Assembly (NCBI RefSeq): GCF_029028005.1 | Contig: NZ_JAOTPO010000025.1 | Coordinates: 1-56,560 of the forward strand | Reading direction: 5' to 3' | Length of the DNA: 56,560 nucleotides | Source of the DNA: Alkalihalobacterium chitinilyticum | GTDB lineage: Bacteria; Bacillota; Bacilli; Bacillales; Bacillaceae_F | Shown here: in pieces, positions 34,481-43,352 of the stretch | Layout of the letters: each line of letters begins with the position of its first letter | Position numbering within the stretch: the first letter of the stretch is position 1 | Notes under the pieces: generated by a model | What the model was told of the DNA's origin: nothing | The model's input: only the letters and a program-made list of their open reading frames with translations | Database searches by the model: none | Made by a program: the position numbers and the translations under genes

Positions 34481-37400
34481 TTAAAACAGCGCCAACTGTT
34501 CCTGTTCTCCCAGCCTAGCCATTGCCTCCGGATCATGATCTTTAAAGAAGGCCGTGCGTATTTCTTTTTGTTTGGTCATAATCAAAGTTTCCCCGCTTGC
34601 CGATTCGCGTAGTCGACAGCTGTAAATGACCGGGAAGTATTTTCGTATAAACTTTCCTTCCGCATGAGCGGTTAGTGCAATGATTTGAAAGCCTAATTGT
34701 TCGGCAATGAAAAATACTGGATCTAAGACGTGATCACTTGAAGCCTTACCGAATGGATTATCGACGATAACGGTGCGATGCCGTTTTTGATTTCCTTGCA
34801 ATGGAACTCTTTTTTCAGCTAAATAATTCAGAATACCAAGGAATAGTGTCATGTTTTTACTCCACTTTTCTCCTCCAGACCAGGCATTCGATTTTTCCCA
34901 ACTTGTCAGGGCCCCACTCACTTTACCGTCATTACTTACCTTGCGACACTTCACACTTATGTCCTTTTCTTTCATGACATTTTTAAGGAGCTGCTTCGTA
35001 TGGAGCCATTTTTCGATCTGTTTTCGTATTAGCGACTCGTCTTCCTTGCCTTCATCATCTTTAAATTCGTCTTTTTCCAGTTGTAAAACCATCCAATCGA
35101 TGTGGCGACGCAGTTCTTCTTTTCCTTCTTGCTCATCCCACTCCGGTACAGAAAACACATAGATATCTTTGGATTTATCGTCGACCTTTACGCGGGTTTG
35201 CTTCGGGATTAACCGTAATTCATCGGTAATCGTTCGTAGATATAAGTGCAGATGCGCAATAAATTGCTGCAACTGTTTGTCGTGTTCCCGTATATCCTCT
35301 TCGGCAATGAGTACCGTACGGTTGATCCGGTCCTTCATTTTCTCCTGCCATTCAATCACATGCTCGTACGTTTCTTTATATTCAATTCCGGAAATACAAG
35401 TTTGGCGCAGTTTAATGTCTGAGATCGTATCTGTACAGAACCGAATAAACGATGATCTTTCCGTGTTGAGCTGCTTCTTCCTGGATCTCATTTGTTCCTC
35501 GGCATTCGTCATTGCGACAACAAGACGAGTAATCCAGTTCATGCGTTCATAGGCATAGTTTTGTTTCGTTTCGTCATCTATGAGTTGATTTCTTACGTCT
35601 TCATGCAAGAACGCAAAACGAACATCGTATTTTTCGAGCTCGACGATTGCTTTCGATATGGCTTCATCATTCGACTGATGTCTCTTTTGTTCCTTAACTA
35701 AAAACGCATACCGCGCTTGCAACTTCTCCTTTTCCACATCGAGCTGCTCTCTTATTTCTGCAAGTGACGTTTGGAAAATCTCTCGCTCTTGATAGATTTG
35801 AAGAAAGTCGGCTTCACGAATGTTAAATTTTTCTTTTGCTGACATCCAATGACTTTGCAACTCATCTATTCTAGGACTGAGAGAATGGATTTTTTCTTTT
35901 AAATGTTGGATGTCTATACTAAGGCGTTCAATCTCATCTTCTCCATGCGCTGGAAAAGCTACGGGCTCTACATTTCCATATTGAACTTCTAGCAGCTTTA
36001 ATTCCTTTTGTAGTTCAATGGTTTTCGTTTCAGCCGTTTTCAACTGTGTTTCAATCACATCTCGACCTTCCTGTTTATCCTCTAGCTTCTTTTTCAACGA
36101 ATGACGTTCACTGACTAACACCCCATAGCTTTTCGAAGTGAATTTCGGTTCCACAGCTGCTACTTCTTTATAAAACAAGTCCGCATGTAACGAATATAAC
36201 GGTAAACTCGCCTCTTTTAGTTGTTCGTCTAGCGCACTCCATTCCTCTTTCAGGCCGGAGACAAGTTTCTTCATTCTTTGAATATGCCGGTCTGCTTCTT
36301 GCAATTTTTCACGATGATCCCTGAGCTGCTTTACAACAAATTCAAGCTCCTTCTTTTTCGAAAAATATTTTCTTCCTTCTTTCATTTTGTTTAATAAGCC
36401 ATTGTGTATGTCCATTGCTTCTGTTAAGCGGCTGCGGTAATGATGCAGTTCTTCATCAATTTTAAGAAGCTTGGCATTGATTTCATGCAGTGTCCGTTTT
36501 TGTTTCACTTCCTCATCTGTAGCTGTGGCAAGCTGTTCTTTAAGTTCGGTGTAGTGATCGTATGAGTATTTTGTTAAAAACTCCCGAAGCTTTGTGAGTG
36601 CCGTGTTCCATTGGTGCAATTCCGTTTCTTTATTTGTGCGATTGTATTTCGCTTCCACCGCTTCTTGCTGAACTTGTGCTTTCCATTCTTTAAATTTTAC
36701 AGCCGACAGATTATCCTTCCACACGTTTGGAAAGACTTTGTTATCTTTTTCCTCCATACTCGTTTGGATCAACGTCCGCGCTTCCTCTTCTGTACAAATG
36801 TATACAGGGTGAGTAAGCTCCATACGAACAGACTGAAGCTTGTCCCGCAGTTTCGTCACTTCCGTTTCCGATACTACGAACGTGATCGCCCAATACCGGT
36901 AGTTATCATAGTAAGCTTCTTCTGATGTTTCAAGTGTCCGAGCGGCCTGTTGAACAAAATTTGTTCCTAATTCGAGATAATGAAATTGGTTTCGCCAACT
37001 ATCTTTCCACCGTTCTAGCTTCGGATCGGCTGTGAACGATGTATTATTCTCATAGTCATCCGAAAATCTAGTCGCTTGTCTTTCTTTATAAAAAAGTACT
37101 TCTTTTTCATGTAGCAGACGTTCGACTTTTTCTTCGATTTGGTGGAGGATCGTTTCTTCTTTTTCATAAATCGACTCATAATGGGCCCACTGAGGTTTTA
37201 ATACTTTTAACTCCTCTAAAACTTCTGCTTGCGTGTCTTGTAATAATTGAAGTTGATGCTTATAGGTCGTTACTTCATCGTGTGCTTGTTGGAACGCCTT
37301 TTCAACATTCGGAATGACTTCTTGAAGCTCTTGTTTTTCTTGAGCAAGCTGTTTCATATGGGATTGAAACGAGATGATTTCCTGATCTAGCTGCTCCGCT

Positions 37401-38908
37401 TTCTTTTCCCATTTGGGCAATTCATCTTCCACTCGTTCCTTTAGTGGATTGGATAAAATCGTGTTTGCTATTTCTTGCATATCGTTTTCATAATAATTTT
37501 TTTGACTTTCCATTTCCCTCTCATGTAATTGAAGGTCTTTCAGAAAGGTTTGTTTTTCTTCGAGCTCTTTTTCAGCCTCTTTCCTATCTTCTCGTTTACG
37601 TTCTTGTTGATGTTTCACTTGATCAACATTTTGTTGGATCTTTTTTTCCTCTTCTATAAAATAGCCTTTTAGGAAAGCTGCATTCTCTTTCAATCTCGCT
37701 TCTAATTCAACGGACTCATCATCTTTCTCCAGTAAATCTAATTGATTTTTAAAATGGTGCTGTAATTGTTCATTCGCTTGCAACTCTTTGTTTACTTTAG
37801 CAACCTTTAGTTGGGATAAACGCATTTCATTTTCCGTTTGCGCTGCGACTAGGCGGTCAAATGCTGCTTTTTCTTCCGCGAACTTTTCATTGGCCTCATC
37901 TCTCTTTTTCTCTAGTACAGCCAGTTCGTACGACTTATCTTTTCGCTGCCATTCTCTCTGTTCATTTTCCCAGTGATCGAGATTAGCTCCCAAGTCCGTT
38001 AAACGACTTTTTGTTTCTGATTGCTCCTGTTGGGTAAACTGATATAACGCTTTTGCTTTTATTTTTTGCTCCTCTAATCTCTTTTCTGCTTGATCGACGT
38101 GTTCAAACGATGACACATAGCCTGCGATTTGTTTTTCCACTTGTCGGTTTTCTTCGATCACTCGTCGCAATCGTTTATGGGCTTTAAAATGCTCTCGCTG
38201 CTTCTCAAATGTTTGGACAAAATCGCTTGAACCTTTACCGGCAAGGGCCTCTTCAACGGTCGGAATCAGTAGTTGGTCGACCAGCTGTGAAGTCGTTTTA
38301 CAGCCGTCAAAAAAGCTCTCAACGCCACCTTCTGAGCTATTAATCACCGTTATTTTTTTCCATTCCGAAGCAATGATCTTAAATCGTTCTTCTAAGTGTT
38401 GATGATAACTTTTTACGGTATCAAACGTGTGTGCAGTTAAAGGATGATTCGCTTTCATCGTTGTATAATAGTCATTCATTTCATCTCGATTGGCAGGACG
38501 AACCTTTCCATCGGCCATTGAAACGATGAATGGGAGCTTCTCAATCCGATGCTTGTCTCCGTCACTATACTCATACGTATAACGATACGATTTCAACCCT
38601 TCCTTCGCCATATATAATGTCACCGCCGTCAGTCCGTAACGTCTAGGCCGTTCATTTATAATCCACTCAATCGCGATGTGGGCACTCGAAGACTCTAGCG
38701 AAAGCGTATCTTTCATTTTGCGCTCAGCAAGCTCGACATTAGGAAGAATCGCTTGAATCGCTGTTTGGATAAAGACGGTTTTTCCGCCGCCATTCTCAAG
38801 GAGGATCGCTCCATTGTGGCTGTCAAATAAGAAAATATCGTCATTGTAGCGCTTTCCCCCGCCTTCATAGACGACATTTGTGAACCTGATTTTAGAGATC
38901 GATGGCAT
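34481..38908 (-). CDS. jetC: Wadjet subunit JetC, MukB-like SMC ATPase
   Basis: A 1475-residue SMC-type ATPase. The Walker A site 'LLENGGGKT' is at 37-45, two long coiled-coil arms with a central hinge fill the middle, and the C-terminal head has the signature 'AWSGGEKWSKNM' and Walker B 'TVIVDNPFGKASSDH'. The head layout is that of MukB/MksB rather than classical SMC. In Wadjet it extrudes DNA loops to sense small closed circles before JetD cuts. The start overlaps the jetB stop by one base (TAATG) after GGAGG. Confidence 0.93.
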   Translation of the reverse strand: MPSISKIRFTNVVYEGGGKRYNDDIFLFDSHNGAILLENGGGKTVFIQTAIQAILPNVELAERKMKDTLSLESSSAHIAIEWIINERPRRYGLTAVTLYMAKEGLKSYRYTYEYSDGDKHRIEKLPFIVSMADGKVRPANRDEMNDYYTTMKANHPLTAHTFDTVKSYHQHLEERFKIIASEWKKITVINSSEGGVESFFDGCKTTSQLVDQLLIPTVEEALAGKGSSDFVQTFEKQREHFKAHKRLRRVIEENRQVEKQIAGYVSSFEHVDQAEKRLEEQKIKAKALYQFTQQEQSETKSRLTDLGANLDHWENEQREWQRKDKSYELAVLEKKRDEANEKFAEEKAAFDRLVAAQTENEMRLSQLKVAKVNKELQANEQLQHHFKNQLDLLEKDDESVELEARLKENAAFLKGYFIEEEKKIQQNVDQVKHQQERKREDRKEAEKELEEKQTFLKDLQLHEREMESQKNYYENDMQEIANTILSNPLKERVEDELPKWEKKAEQLDQEIISFQSHMKQLAQEKQELQEVIPNVEKAFQQAHDEVTTYKHQLQLLQDTQAEVLEELKVLKPQWAHYESIYEKEETILHQIEEKVERLLHEKEVLFYKERQATRFSDDYENNTSFTADPKLERWKDSWRNQFHYLELGTNFVQQAARTLETSEEAYYDNYRYWAITFVVSETEVTKLRDKLQSVRMELTHPVYICTEEEARTLIQTSMEEKDNKVFPNVWKDNLSAVKFKEWKAQVQQEAVEAKYNRTNKETELHQWNTALTKLREFLTKYSYDHYTELKEQLATATDEEVKQKRTLHEINAKLLKIDEELHHYRSRLTEAMDIHNGLLNKMKEGRKYFSKKKELEFVVKQLRDHREKLQEADRHIQRMKKLVSGLKEEWSALDEQLKEASLPLYSLHADLFYKEVAAVEPKFTSKSYGVLVSERHSLKKKLEDKQEGRDVIETQLKTAETKTIELQKELKLLEVQYGNVEPVAFPAHGEDEIERLSIDIQHLKEKIHSLSPRIDELQSHWMSAKEKFNIREADFLQIYQEREIFQTSLAEIREQLDVEKEKLQARYAFLVKEQKRHQSNDEAISKAIVELEKYDVRFAFLHEDVRNQLIDDETKQNYAYERMNWITRLVVAMTNAEEQMRSRKKQLNTERSSFIRFCTDTISDIKLRQTCISGIEYKETYEHVIEWQEKMKDRINRTVLIAEEDIREHDKQLQQFIAHLHLYLRTITDELRLIPKQTRVKVDDKSKDIYVFSVPEWDEQEGKEELRRHIDWMVLQLEKDEFKDDEGKEDESLIRKQIEKWLHTKQLLKNVMKEKDISVKCRKVSNDGKVSGALTSWEKSNAWSGGEKWSKNMTLFLGILNYLAEKRVPLQGNQKRHRTVIVDNPFGKASSDHVLDPVFFIAEQLGFQIIALTAHAEGKFIRKYFPVIYSCRLRESASGETLIMTKQKEIRTAFFKDHDPEAMARLGEQEQLALF

Positions 38909-39642
38909 TATGCTTCCTCCTTTCTTCGTTCTAACGAATAAATAAACTCTAATATCCCGCGATTATATTCGAGCTCCATGTAATATCGTTGCACGATGAC
39001 CTTTGCTTTTTCCGTCAGCTGCAACTCATCATTCCCGATGTCTTCAATTAATTCTTGCGCTTCTAAAAATCGCTTTACCGTATGAAGAAAGCTCAATCTA
39101 CTGATCGTTCTTCCTGTTTGTGCTTTCGCGGTTTCTTTTAGGTCATCCAAGTCTGACCATTTTTCAATAATCGCACTCCAGTTGTACTCATACTCTTTTT
39201 CAAGCTCCTTTAACTCCTCGTCACCAATGGCCTGTAACGTTTCCAGTCGTTCATTAACTTGTTCAAGCCAGTCACTCATCGAAATGAAATCTCTAGTCGC
39301 TTCCGTCGTTTGATAGCTGTCATAAAATTCGCCAAATAAAATGATAATCGTCACATACATAAAATAGATGTCAGCATTGATTGTTTTCCCCGTGAAATAC
39401 GTCTTCTTTAACGTATCATTAGAAATGTGAAAAGGAGAATTCACTGCCAGCGGAATAAAATAAAGACGTTCCCCGACTGAAACAATTGTACAATCTACTT
39501 CTCTCGCAAATTGATCCACTAATCCTCTCACCTTATCTTCCGCTAAATAAAGCCTCAGTTCATCTCCTTCGCTATACCCCTTTTGACTAATTTTTGCATA
39601 GATTTGAAAAGCCATCATAACCTCTTCTTGACTATAATCCAT
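38908..39642 (-). CDS. jetB: Wadjet subunit JetB, MksE-like
   Basis: A 244-residue winged-helix-type protein in the MukE/MksE position, between the kleisin-like and SMC-like genes. It is helical with segments such as 'FQIYAKISQKGYSEGDELRL' and 'FYDSYQTTEATRDFISMSDW'. Identification rests mainly on size and operon position. ATG 39642 has GGAGG eight bases upstream and is preferred over the GTG at 39651. It overlaps jetA by 11 bp. Confidence 0.85.
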   Translation of the reverse strand: MDYSQEEVMMAFQIYAKISQKGYSEGDELRLYLAEDKVRGLVDQFAREVDCTIVSVGERLYFIPLAVNSPFHISNDTLKKTYFTGKTINADIYFMYVTIIILFGEFYDSYQTTEATRDFISMSDWLEQVNERLETLQAIGDEELKELEKEYEYNWSAIIEKWSDLDDLKETAKAQTGRTISRLSFLHTVKRFLEAQELIEDIGNDELQLTEKAKVIVQRYYMELEYNRGILEFIYSLERRKEEA

Positions 39643-41143
39643 CTTCATCACCTCCTATTAATCGCAGTTTCATATTTTGAATCGAATATCGCTTCGTCAC
39701 TTGTATTATTTCTTGGATTTCTTTCACTTCGATACGGTTGTATCGATCACTTACTAACTCTAATACTTGTTCAAACAATGATTCATTCAAGTCTTCTGTT
39801 TTTTCATACATGATCGGTGAGCGTTGATGCATCACATACCAAAATTGATAAAAAATTCGCCGATCCAGCCATTCTTTTTCGTCGTCTTTCAAAGCATGGA
39901 CGACTTCGTTTAATGTGATTTCTTCCTTATCTCCCATGATGTTTAGGATCAGTTTCATCAAATCCCCAAAAATTTGCCGGACTTTTTCATTTTCAATTTG
40001 TTGGAGCTCATCCTCTGAAAGGTCATCAAAAGCGGTCGTTCGCTCTATACCCTCTCTCGTTTCAATGCGTTGTTCTTGAAAAATCGTTAATGGCGACCAT
40101 GTTTCACATTGCTCTAACGATAGAAAAGGCTCTACCAATCTTTTAGAAGCCTCTAACGGTAACGGCTTACTCACTAATGCGGTCGTTATTTCTTGTTTAA
40201 AATTAAACGAATCAATTCCAACATAATAGAGGGATTCTTGGGCTGCATGTAAGGCGGTTGTTTTTAAATCAATACTTTCCTTCAGTAACATCGTATGATC
40301 ATGATGGACCTCGCCAAGCTCTCGGTCAATTTGTAAAATGAGCTCATACGCTTTTCGATCTTTTTCAGAGTTCATATCATAAGCGAGCCTATTTTTCGTT
40401 TCTTTTACAAATGTTTGCAGCTCGCTGAATTCTTCATTTTCACGAGTTAACCTTGAGTTGATGTCCTCTACCATTTGTTTATAACGCGTATAGGTTTCAT
40501 CAGAAATAATATTTCGTTGAATTTCATGTTTGACGACACTCATTCGCTTTCGTAACGATTCCACATCAATATGCATCTCATCAATTTGACGCAGCGCCCC
40601 GACAAATTCACCTTTTTCTAACTGCTTACGAAGGACGAGCTGGTTAATCGAAAGCTGAAATTCTGTAAAATACTCTTTTGTAGCAAAAACCAGCTCTAAT
40701 CCTTGTTCATCTAATTTGTAGTATTGTGTATTCGTCTTTACATCCGCGCGGTCCGCTTTTAACAACGAATAATGGACCGTTTCATATTCTCTCGTTTCCC
40801 AATTATAAAATGCTTTTTCATTCCGTTTTCCACTTGGGGGTCGAAAGGTTTCCACGATCGTCCGTGCCACCTTTTCAAAACCTTCAAGGGATAGTGCCGT
40901 TTTTCCTTGATTGAGTTCGTATAAATAAAGGGCCAAATCTTGTACACTCGTTTTATGATTTCGCATTAGCATATTTTCAAAAAAGAATAAAAGCGAAAGC
41001 AAGCCGTAACCGAAATAATCAATAGGTTCGTTGTTCTCGTCTTTCTCCCGCTTATTTTCTAATCGAAATAATGGATCAAATAATGCGAGTCTTTGAATTC
41101 GTTCCCGGTAATTCTCCGTAATTCCTTTTAATTCTGAGCCCAT
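39632..41143 (-). CDS. jetA: Wadjet subunit JetA, MksF-like kleisin
   Basis: A 503-residue, mostly helical protein in the MukF/MksF position. The N-terminal region ('YFGYGLLSLLFFFENMLMRN') and the central coiled coil fit a MukF-like kleisin. ATG 41143 with GGAGGAG six bases upstream is the likely start. The gene overlaps both neighbours (16 bp with jetD, 11 bp with jetB), showing that the four genes form one tightly coupled operon. Confidence 0.87.
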   Translation of the reverse strand: MGSELKGITENYRERIQRLALFDPLFRLENKREKDENNEPIDYFGYGLLSLLFFFENMLMRNHKTSVQDLALYLYELNQGKTALSLEGFEKVARTIVETFRPPSGKRNEKAFYNWETREYETVHYSLLKADRADVKTNTQYYKLDEQGLELVFATKEYFTEFQLSINQLVLRKQLEKGEFVGALRQIDEMHIDVESLRKRMSVVKHEIQRNIISDETYTRYKQMVEDINSRLTRENEEFSELQTFVKETKNRLAYDMNSEKDRKAYELILQIDRELGEVHHDHTMLLKESIDLKTTALHAAQESLYYVGIDSFNFKQEITTALVSKPLPLEASKRLVEPFLSLEQCETWSPLTIFQEQRIETREGIERTTAFDDLSEDELQQIENEKVRQIFGDLMKLILNIMGDKEEITLNEVVHALKDDEKEWLDRRIFYQFWYVMHQRSPIMYEKTEDLNESLFEQVLELVSDRYNRIEVKEIQEIIQVTKRYSIQNMKLRLIGGDEDGL

Positions 41144-42156
41144 TTTGCTCTCCTCCATACGTTCTGCAGCTCGTCCTTCGATAGAGCTTCTTGAGGGTAG
41201 TAGCCTTTTTCTTGAAAAAGGTTAAGCAGTTTTTCTTGTTCTACGCTCTTGAAATGTTGTAAGAAATGGTTCATAGCTGTTGGATTGACTGTTTGATTTT
41301 CTTTTCCTTTAAAATAAGGCTTGTCCATCAATGTTTGATAAAACTCAGTAGCAAGTTGTACTTGATATTTTTCAAAAAGAAAATAGTAGATCGAAATTCC
41401 TTCGTAATCCAAATCGCCAAAATAGTAGACTAGATGTTGAATATCATCACTTTGCAGCCCAAGTTGTTGGGGTAATTGGCTTAAACTAGATGCTATTTTC
41501 CAGCCTGCCCCATAGATTAAACTTGTACACCCGGTTACAGGCAGGAGATCGATTAACCCATAATAGGTCGCTTTATTTTCCACAATGAGGTGTTTGTGAA
41601 CGGTTTGATTGGAGGTAAAACGATTAGGGTTGAGTGAAAACATGAGTGGATCAGGAGATTTAACTATTTTAAGTTTATCTGCTAGATTGATTTTCTCTAA
41701 TAGCGCCCTGCCGCCTTTTTCATCTATCCATTTCTCATCTTGAACGAGTTCATAGGAACGCTGTGAACTATTCGCTTCGATAACAGGCAGCCCATACTTA
41801 TTTAAATAGTCACTAATTTTTAAAATCCATGGTTGATCCTTAACCCAAACATGCTCTGAAGCCGTGTAGTAAGCACGTAATTGAATGTCTGGATGGACCT
41901 GAAATTGTAGCTTTTGGATCGAATCTAAGAGCGATTGTTTTACTTTTCCTTTTTGAATTCGAAACGTATGCGGCAGCCCTTTCCAATTGCTGTCATGGCT
42001 CTTTACGGCATGAAGGTATCCTCGATCTAACAAAGAAAATACAGCTGCAGCAAAATCCTCATATGTATCATTGGCTCCTGCCAATTGTTCTAAATCATGC
42101 AGTGACACTGTCGCTTTTTTAACCGTTTCGAGGTACGAAATCAATTTATTCTCCAT
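41128..42156 (-). CDS. jetD: Wadjet nuclease subunit JetD, Toprim domain
   Basis: A 342-residue protein with a Toprim domain in its second half: 'HKHLIVENKATYYGLIDLLP' (catalytic Glu193) and 'LVYYFGDLDYEGISIYYFLF' (Asp248, Asp250), resembling topoisomerase VI subunit A. In Wadjet it cleaves the extruded circular DNA. The N-terminal half holds helical, winged-helix-like parts. Here jetD is the first gene of the operon. The start is uncertain; ATG 42156 and GTG 42165 are both possible. Confidence 0.87.
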   Translation of the reverse strand: MENKLISYLETVKKATVSLHDLEQLAGANDTYEDFAAAVFSLLDRGYLHAVKSHDSNWKGLPHTFRIQKGKVKQSLLDSIQKLQFQVHPDIQLRAYYTASEHVWVKDQPWILKISDYLNKYGLPVIEANSSQRSYELVQDEKWIDEKGGRALLEKINLADKLKIVKSPDPLMFSLNPNRFTSNQTVHKHLIVENKATYYGLIDLLPVTGCTSLIYGAGWKIASSLSQLPQQLGLQSDDIQHLVYYFGDLDYEGISIYYFLFEKYQVQLATEFYQTLMDKPYFKGKENQTVNPTAMNHFLQHFKSVEQEKLLNLFQEKGYYPQEALSKDELQNVWRRAKWAQN

Positions 42157-42466
42157 ATCAATCACTCATCTTTCATGAAAAATTCCACAGATTGGATACT
42201 ATTATTATAAAAATAAAACTCACGGATTGGCGAGCTTTTAAGCGAAAAGAAGCGTAGTTGTATCTATTCATAATTCTAAATTGTTTACTATGTAGAATCT
42301 ACTGCTTTAATTACAATTTATATTTTCTTTACGAATAAAAAAGCGAGCTTGTCCTTTCATAGAGATAAAACTTTAGTTAACTTAGATTACGACATTTCCT
42401 AGGTAAGCTTCAATGATCAGGTGTCCATCTAAACCAACTAAAAAGTAACTATAAGCCCAAATCCAA
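42157..42466. other. Upstream region of Wadjet operon with a short open remnant
   Basis: TATAAT at about 42205 on the minus strand may be part of the operon promoter, without a clear -35 box. At 42373-42460 on the minus strand an open run ends in 'YSYFLVGLDGHLIIEAYLGN' then 'VVI' and a stop; it has no start codon and may be a gene fragment. No intact gene. Confidence 0.3.
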
Positions 42467-42469
42467 TAA

Positions 42470-42514
42470 AAAAAGGGAATGTCCCCAAATTAAGATGGCT
42501 AACATTTCCCTTCT
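42470..42514 (-). terminator. Strong terminator upstream of the Wadjet operon
   Basis: On the minus strand AAGGGAAATGT pairs with ACATTCCCTT and is followed by eight Ts. It ends the 42522 gene and insulates the jet operon. Confidence 0.85.
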
Positions 42515-42521
42515 AACTTAC

Positions 42522-42890
42522 TCATTTATCCTTTTTTTCTTTAACATAATGCGTAGCATAAGCCTCTTCTACAAACTTACTTCCAGATTTACTAAATTGA
42601 AGCCGCTTCTTATTGCCTTTCCCTCGAGCATAGTACCCAGTCCAAGAAGGCTTTAACCCTTGCTTAAGACAATACGAGCGAAACTCCTTCAGCACAAAGT
42701 TCAATTGATTTAAGTTCCCGCGAAGGACTCTTTCTAAATAGGAAACCCCACCGTTTCTCCATTTTTGGTAGTCGTCCTGAGTCAGTTTATTTAACGACAT
42801 TAAAACGTCTATAAAACTAACATAGCCTTGACGATTCACAATTCCATCAATTGCTTTTTTCATTTTTTGAGAGATTTCCATTCTATTCAC
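42522..42890 (-). CDS. Hypothetical protein next to Wadjet
   Basis: A roughly 122-residue basic protein. The first two thirds are helical ('KMKKAIDGIVNRQGYVSFID', 'YLERVLRGNLNQLNFVLKEF'), and the tail has an aromatic/basic segment ('PSWTGYYARGKGNKKRLQFS'). It recalls a widespread small family of unknown function that I cannot name. The start may be GTG 42890 (AGGTG nine bases upstream) or ATG 42881. Its terminator shows it is transcribed apart from the jet genes. Confidence 0.6.
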   Translation of the reverse strand: MNRMEISQKMKKAIDGIVNRQGYVSFIDVLMSLNKLTQDDYQKWRNGGVSYLERVLRGNLNQLNFVLKEFRSYCLKQGLKPSWTGYYARGKGNKKRLQFSKSGSKFVEEAYATHYVKEKKDK

Positions 42891-43071
42891 TACGACACAC
42901 ACCTGTTTCCTTAATTGAAAATAATAATACCGATACTAGTTCAGTTATAGCTCCATAACAACAATAACGAGACTACTTCTATCTTAAAATAGAAAACCAA
43001 AGGAAGCAAAAACTTTTAAAAGGTCTCTGGCGTCTTTTTTTCATTATAGATTAGTAGTATTGCATGCTAGA

Positions 43072-43250
43072 GGACTCTGAGGCCCTTATTTCATCTAAAT
43101 CTAGTAAAAACGCATGCTAAGAGGACTCTGAGGCCCTTATTTGGTCATATTTAACTAGTTTTAGTCTAAATTCTTTGATATAAGGGCCTGTGAGTCCGGT
43201 AAATGTCAAATAGAGTGGCTTTAGCCAGAAATAAGGGCCTGTGAGTCCGC
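43072..43250. repeat. Nested inverted-repeat element, copy 5 (2+2 arms)
   Basis: Direct arms (43072, 43122) share a longer unit, GCATGCTA then AGGACTCTGAGGCCCTTATT, so they duplicated recently. Inverted arms at 43180 and 43230 read ATAAGGGCCTGTGAGTCCG. Spacings are 50, 58 and 50 bp, total 179 bp. The surrounding 42891-43352 has no gene. Confidence 0.9.
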
Positions 43251-43315
43251 AAAGATTACTTTTTATTCAACCATTCCTGCTGCATTTTTAAGTTGCACCA
43301 AATCCCTCGCAAAAG

Positions 43316-43347
43316 ATTAACCGAACGTCCGAGACTAATCGGTTAAT
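43316..43347 (-). terminator. Terminator of the amidohydrolase gene
   Basis: On the minus strand ATTAACCGA pairs with TCGGTTAAT and is followed by CTTTTGCG, six bases past the stop. Confidence 0.75.
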
Positions 43348-43352
43348 TCTTC

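Noticed and set aside
34851-37976. Many plus-strand frames opposite jetC
   Set aside because: Antisense shadows of a long coiled-coil gene.
34481-41143. Housekeeping condensin (MukBEF or SMC-Scp)
   Set aside because: The Toprim subunit JetD is fused to the operon by overlap, which defines Wadjet rather than a plain condensin.
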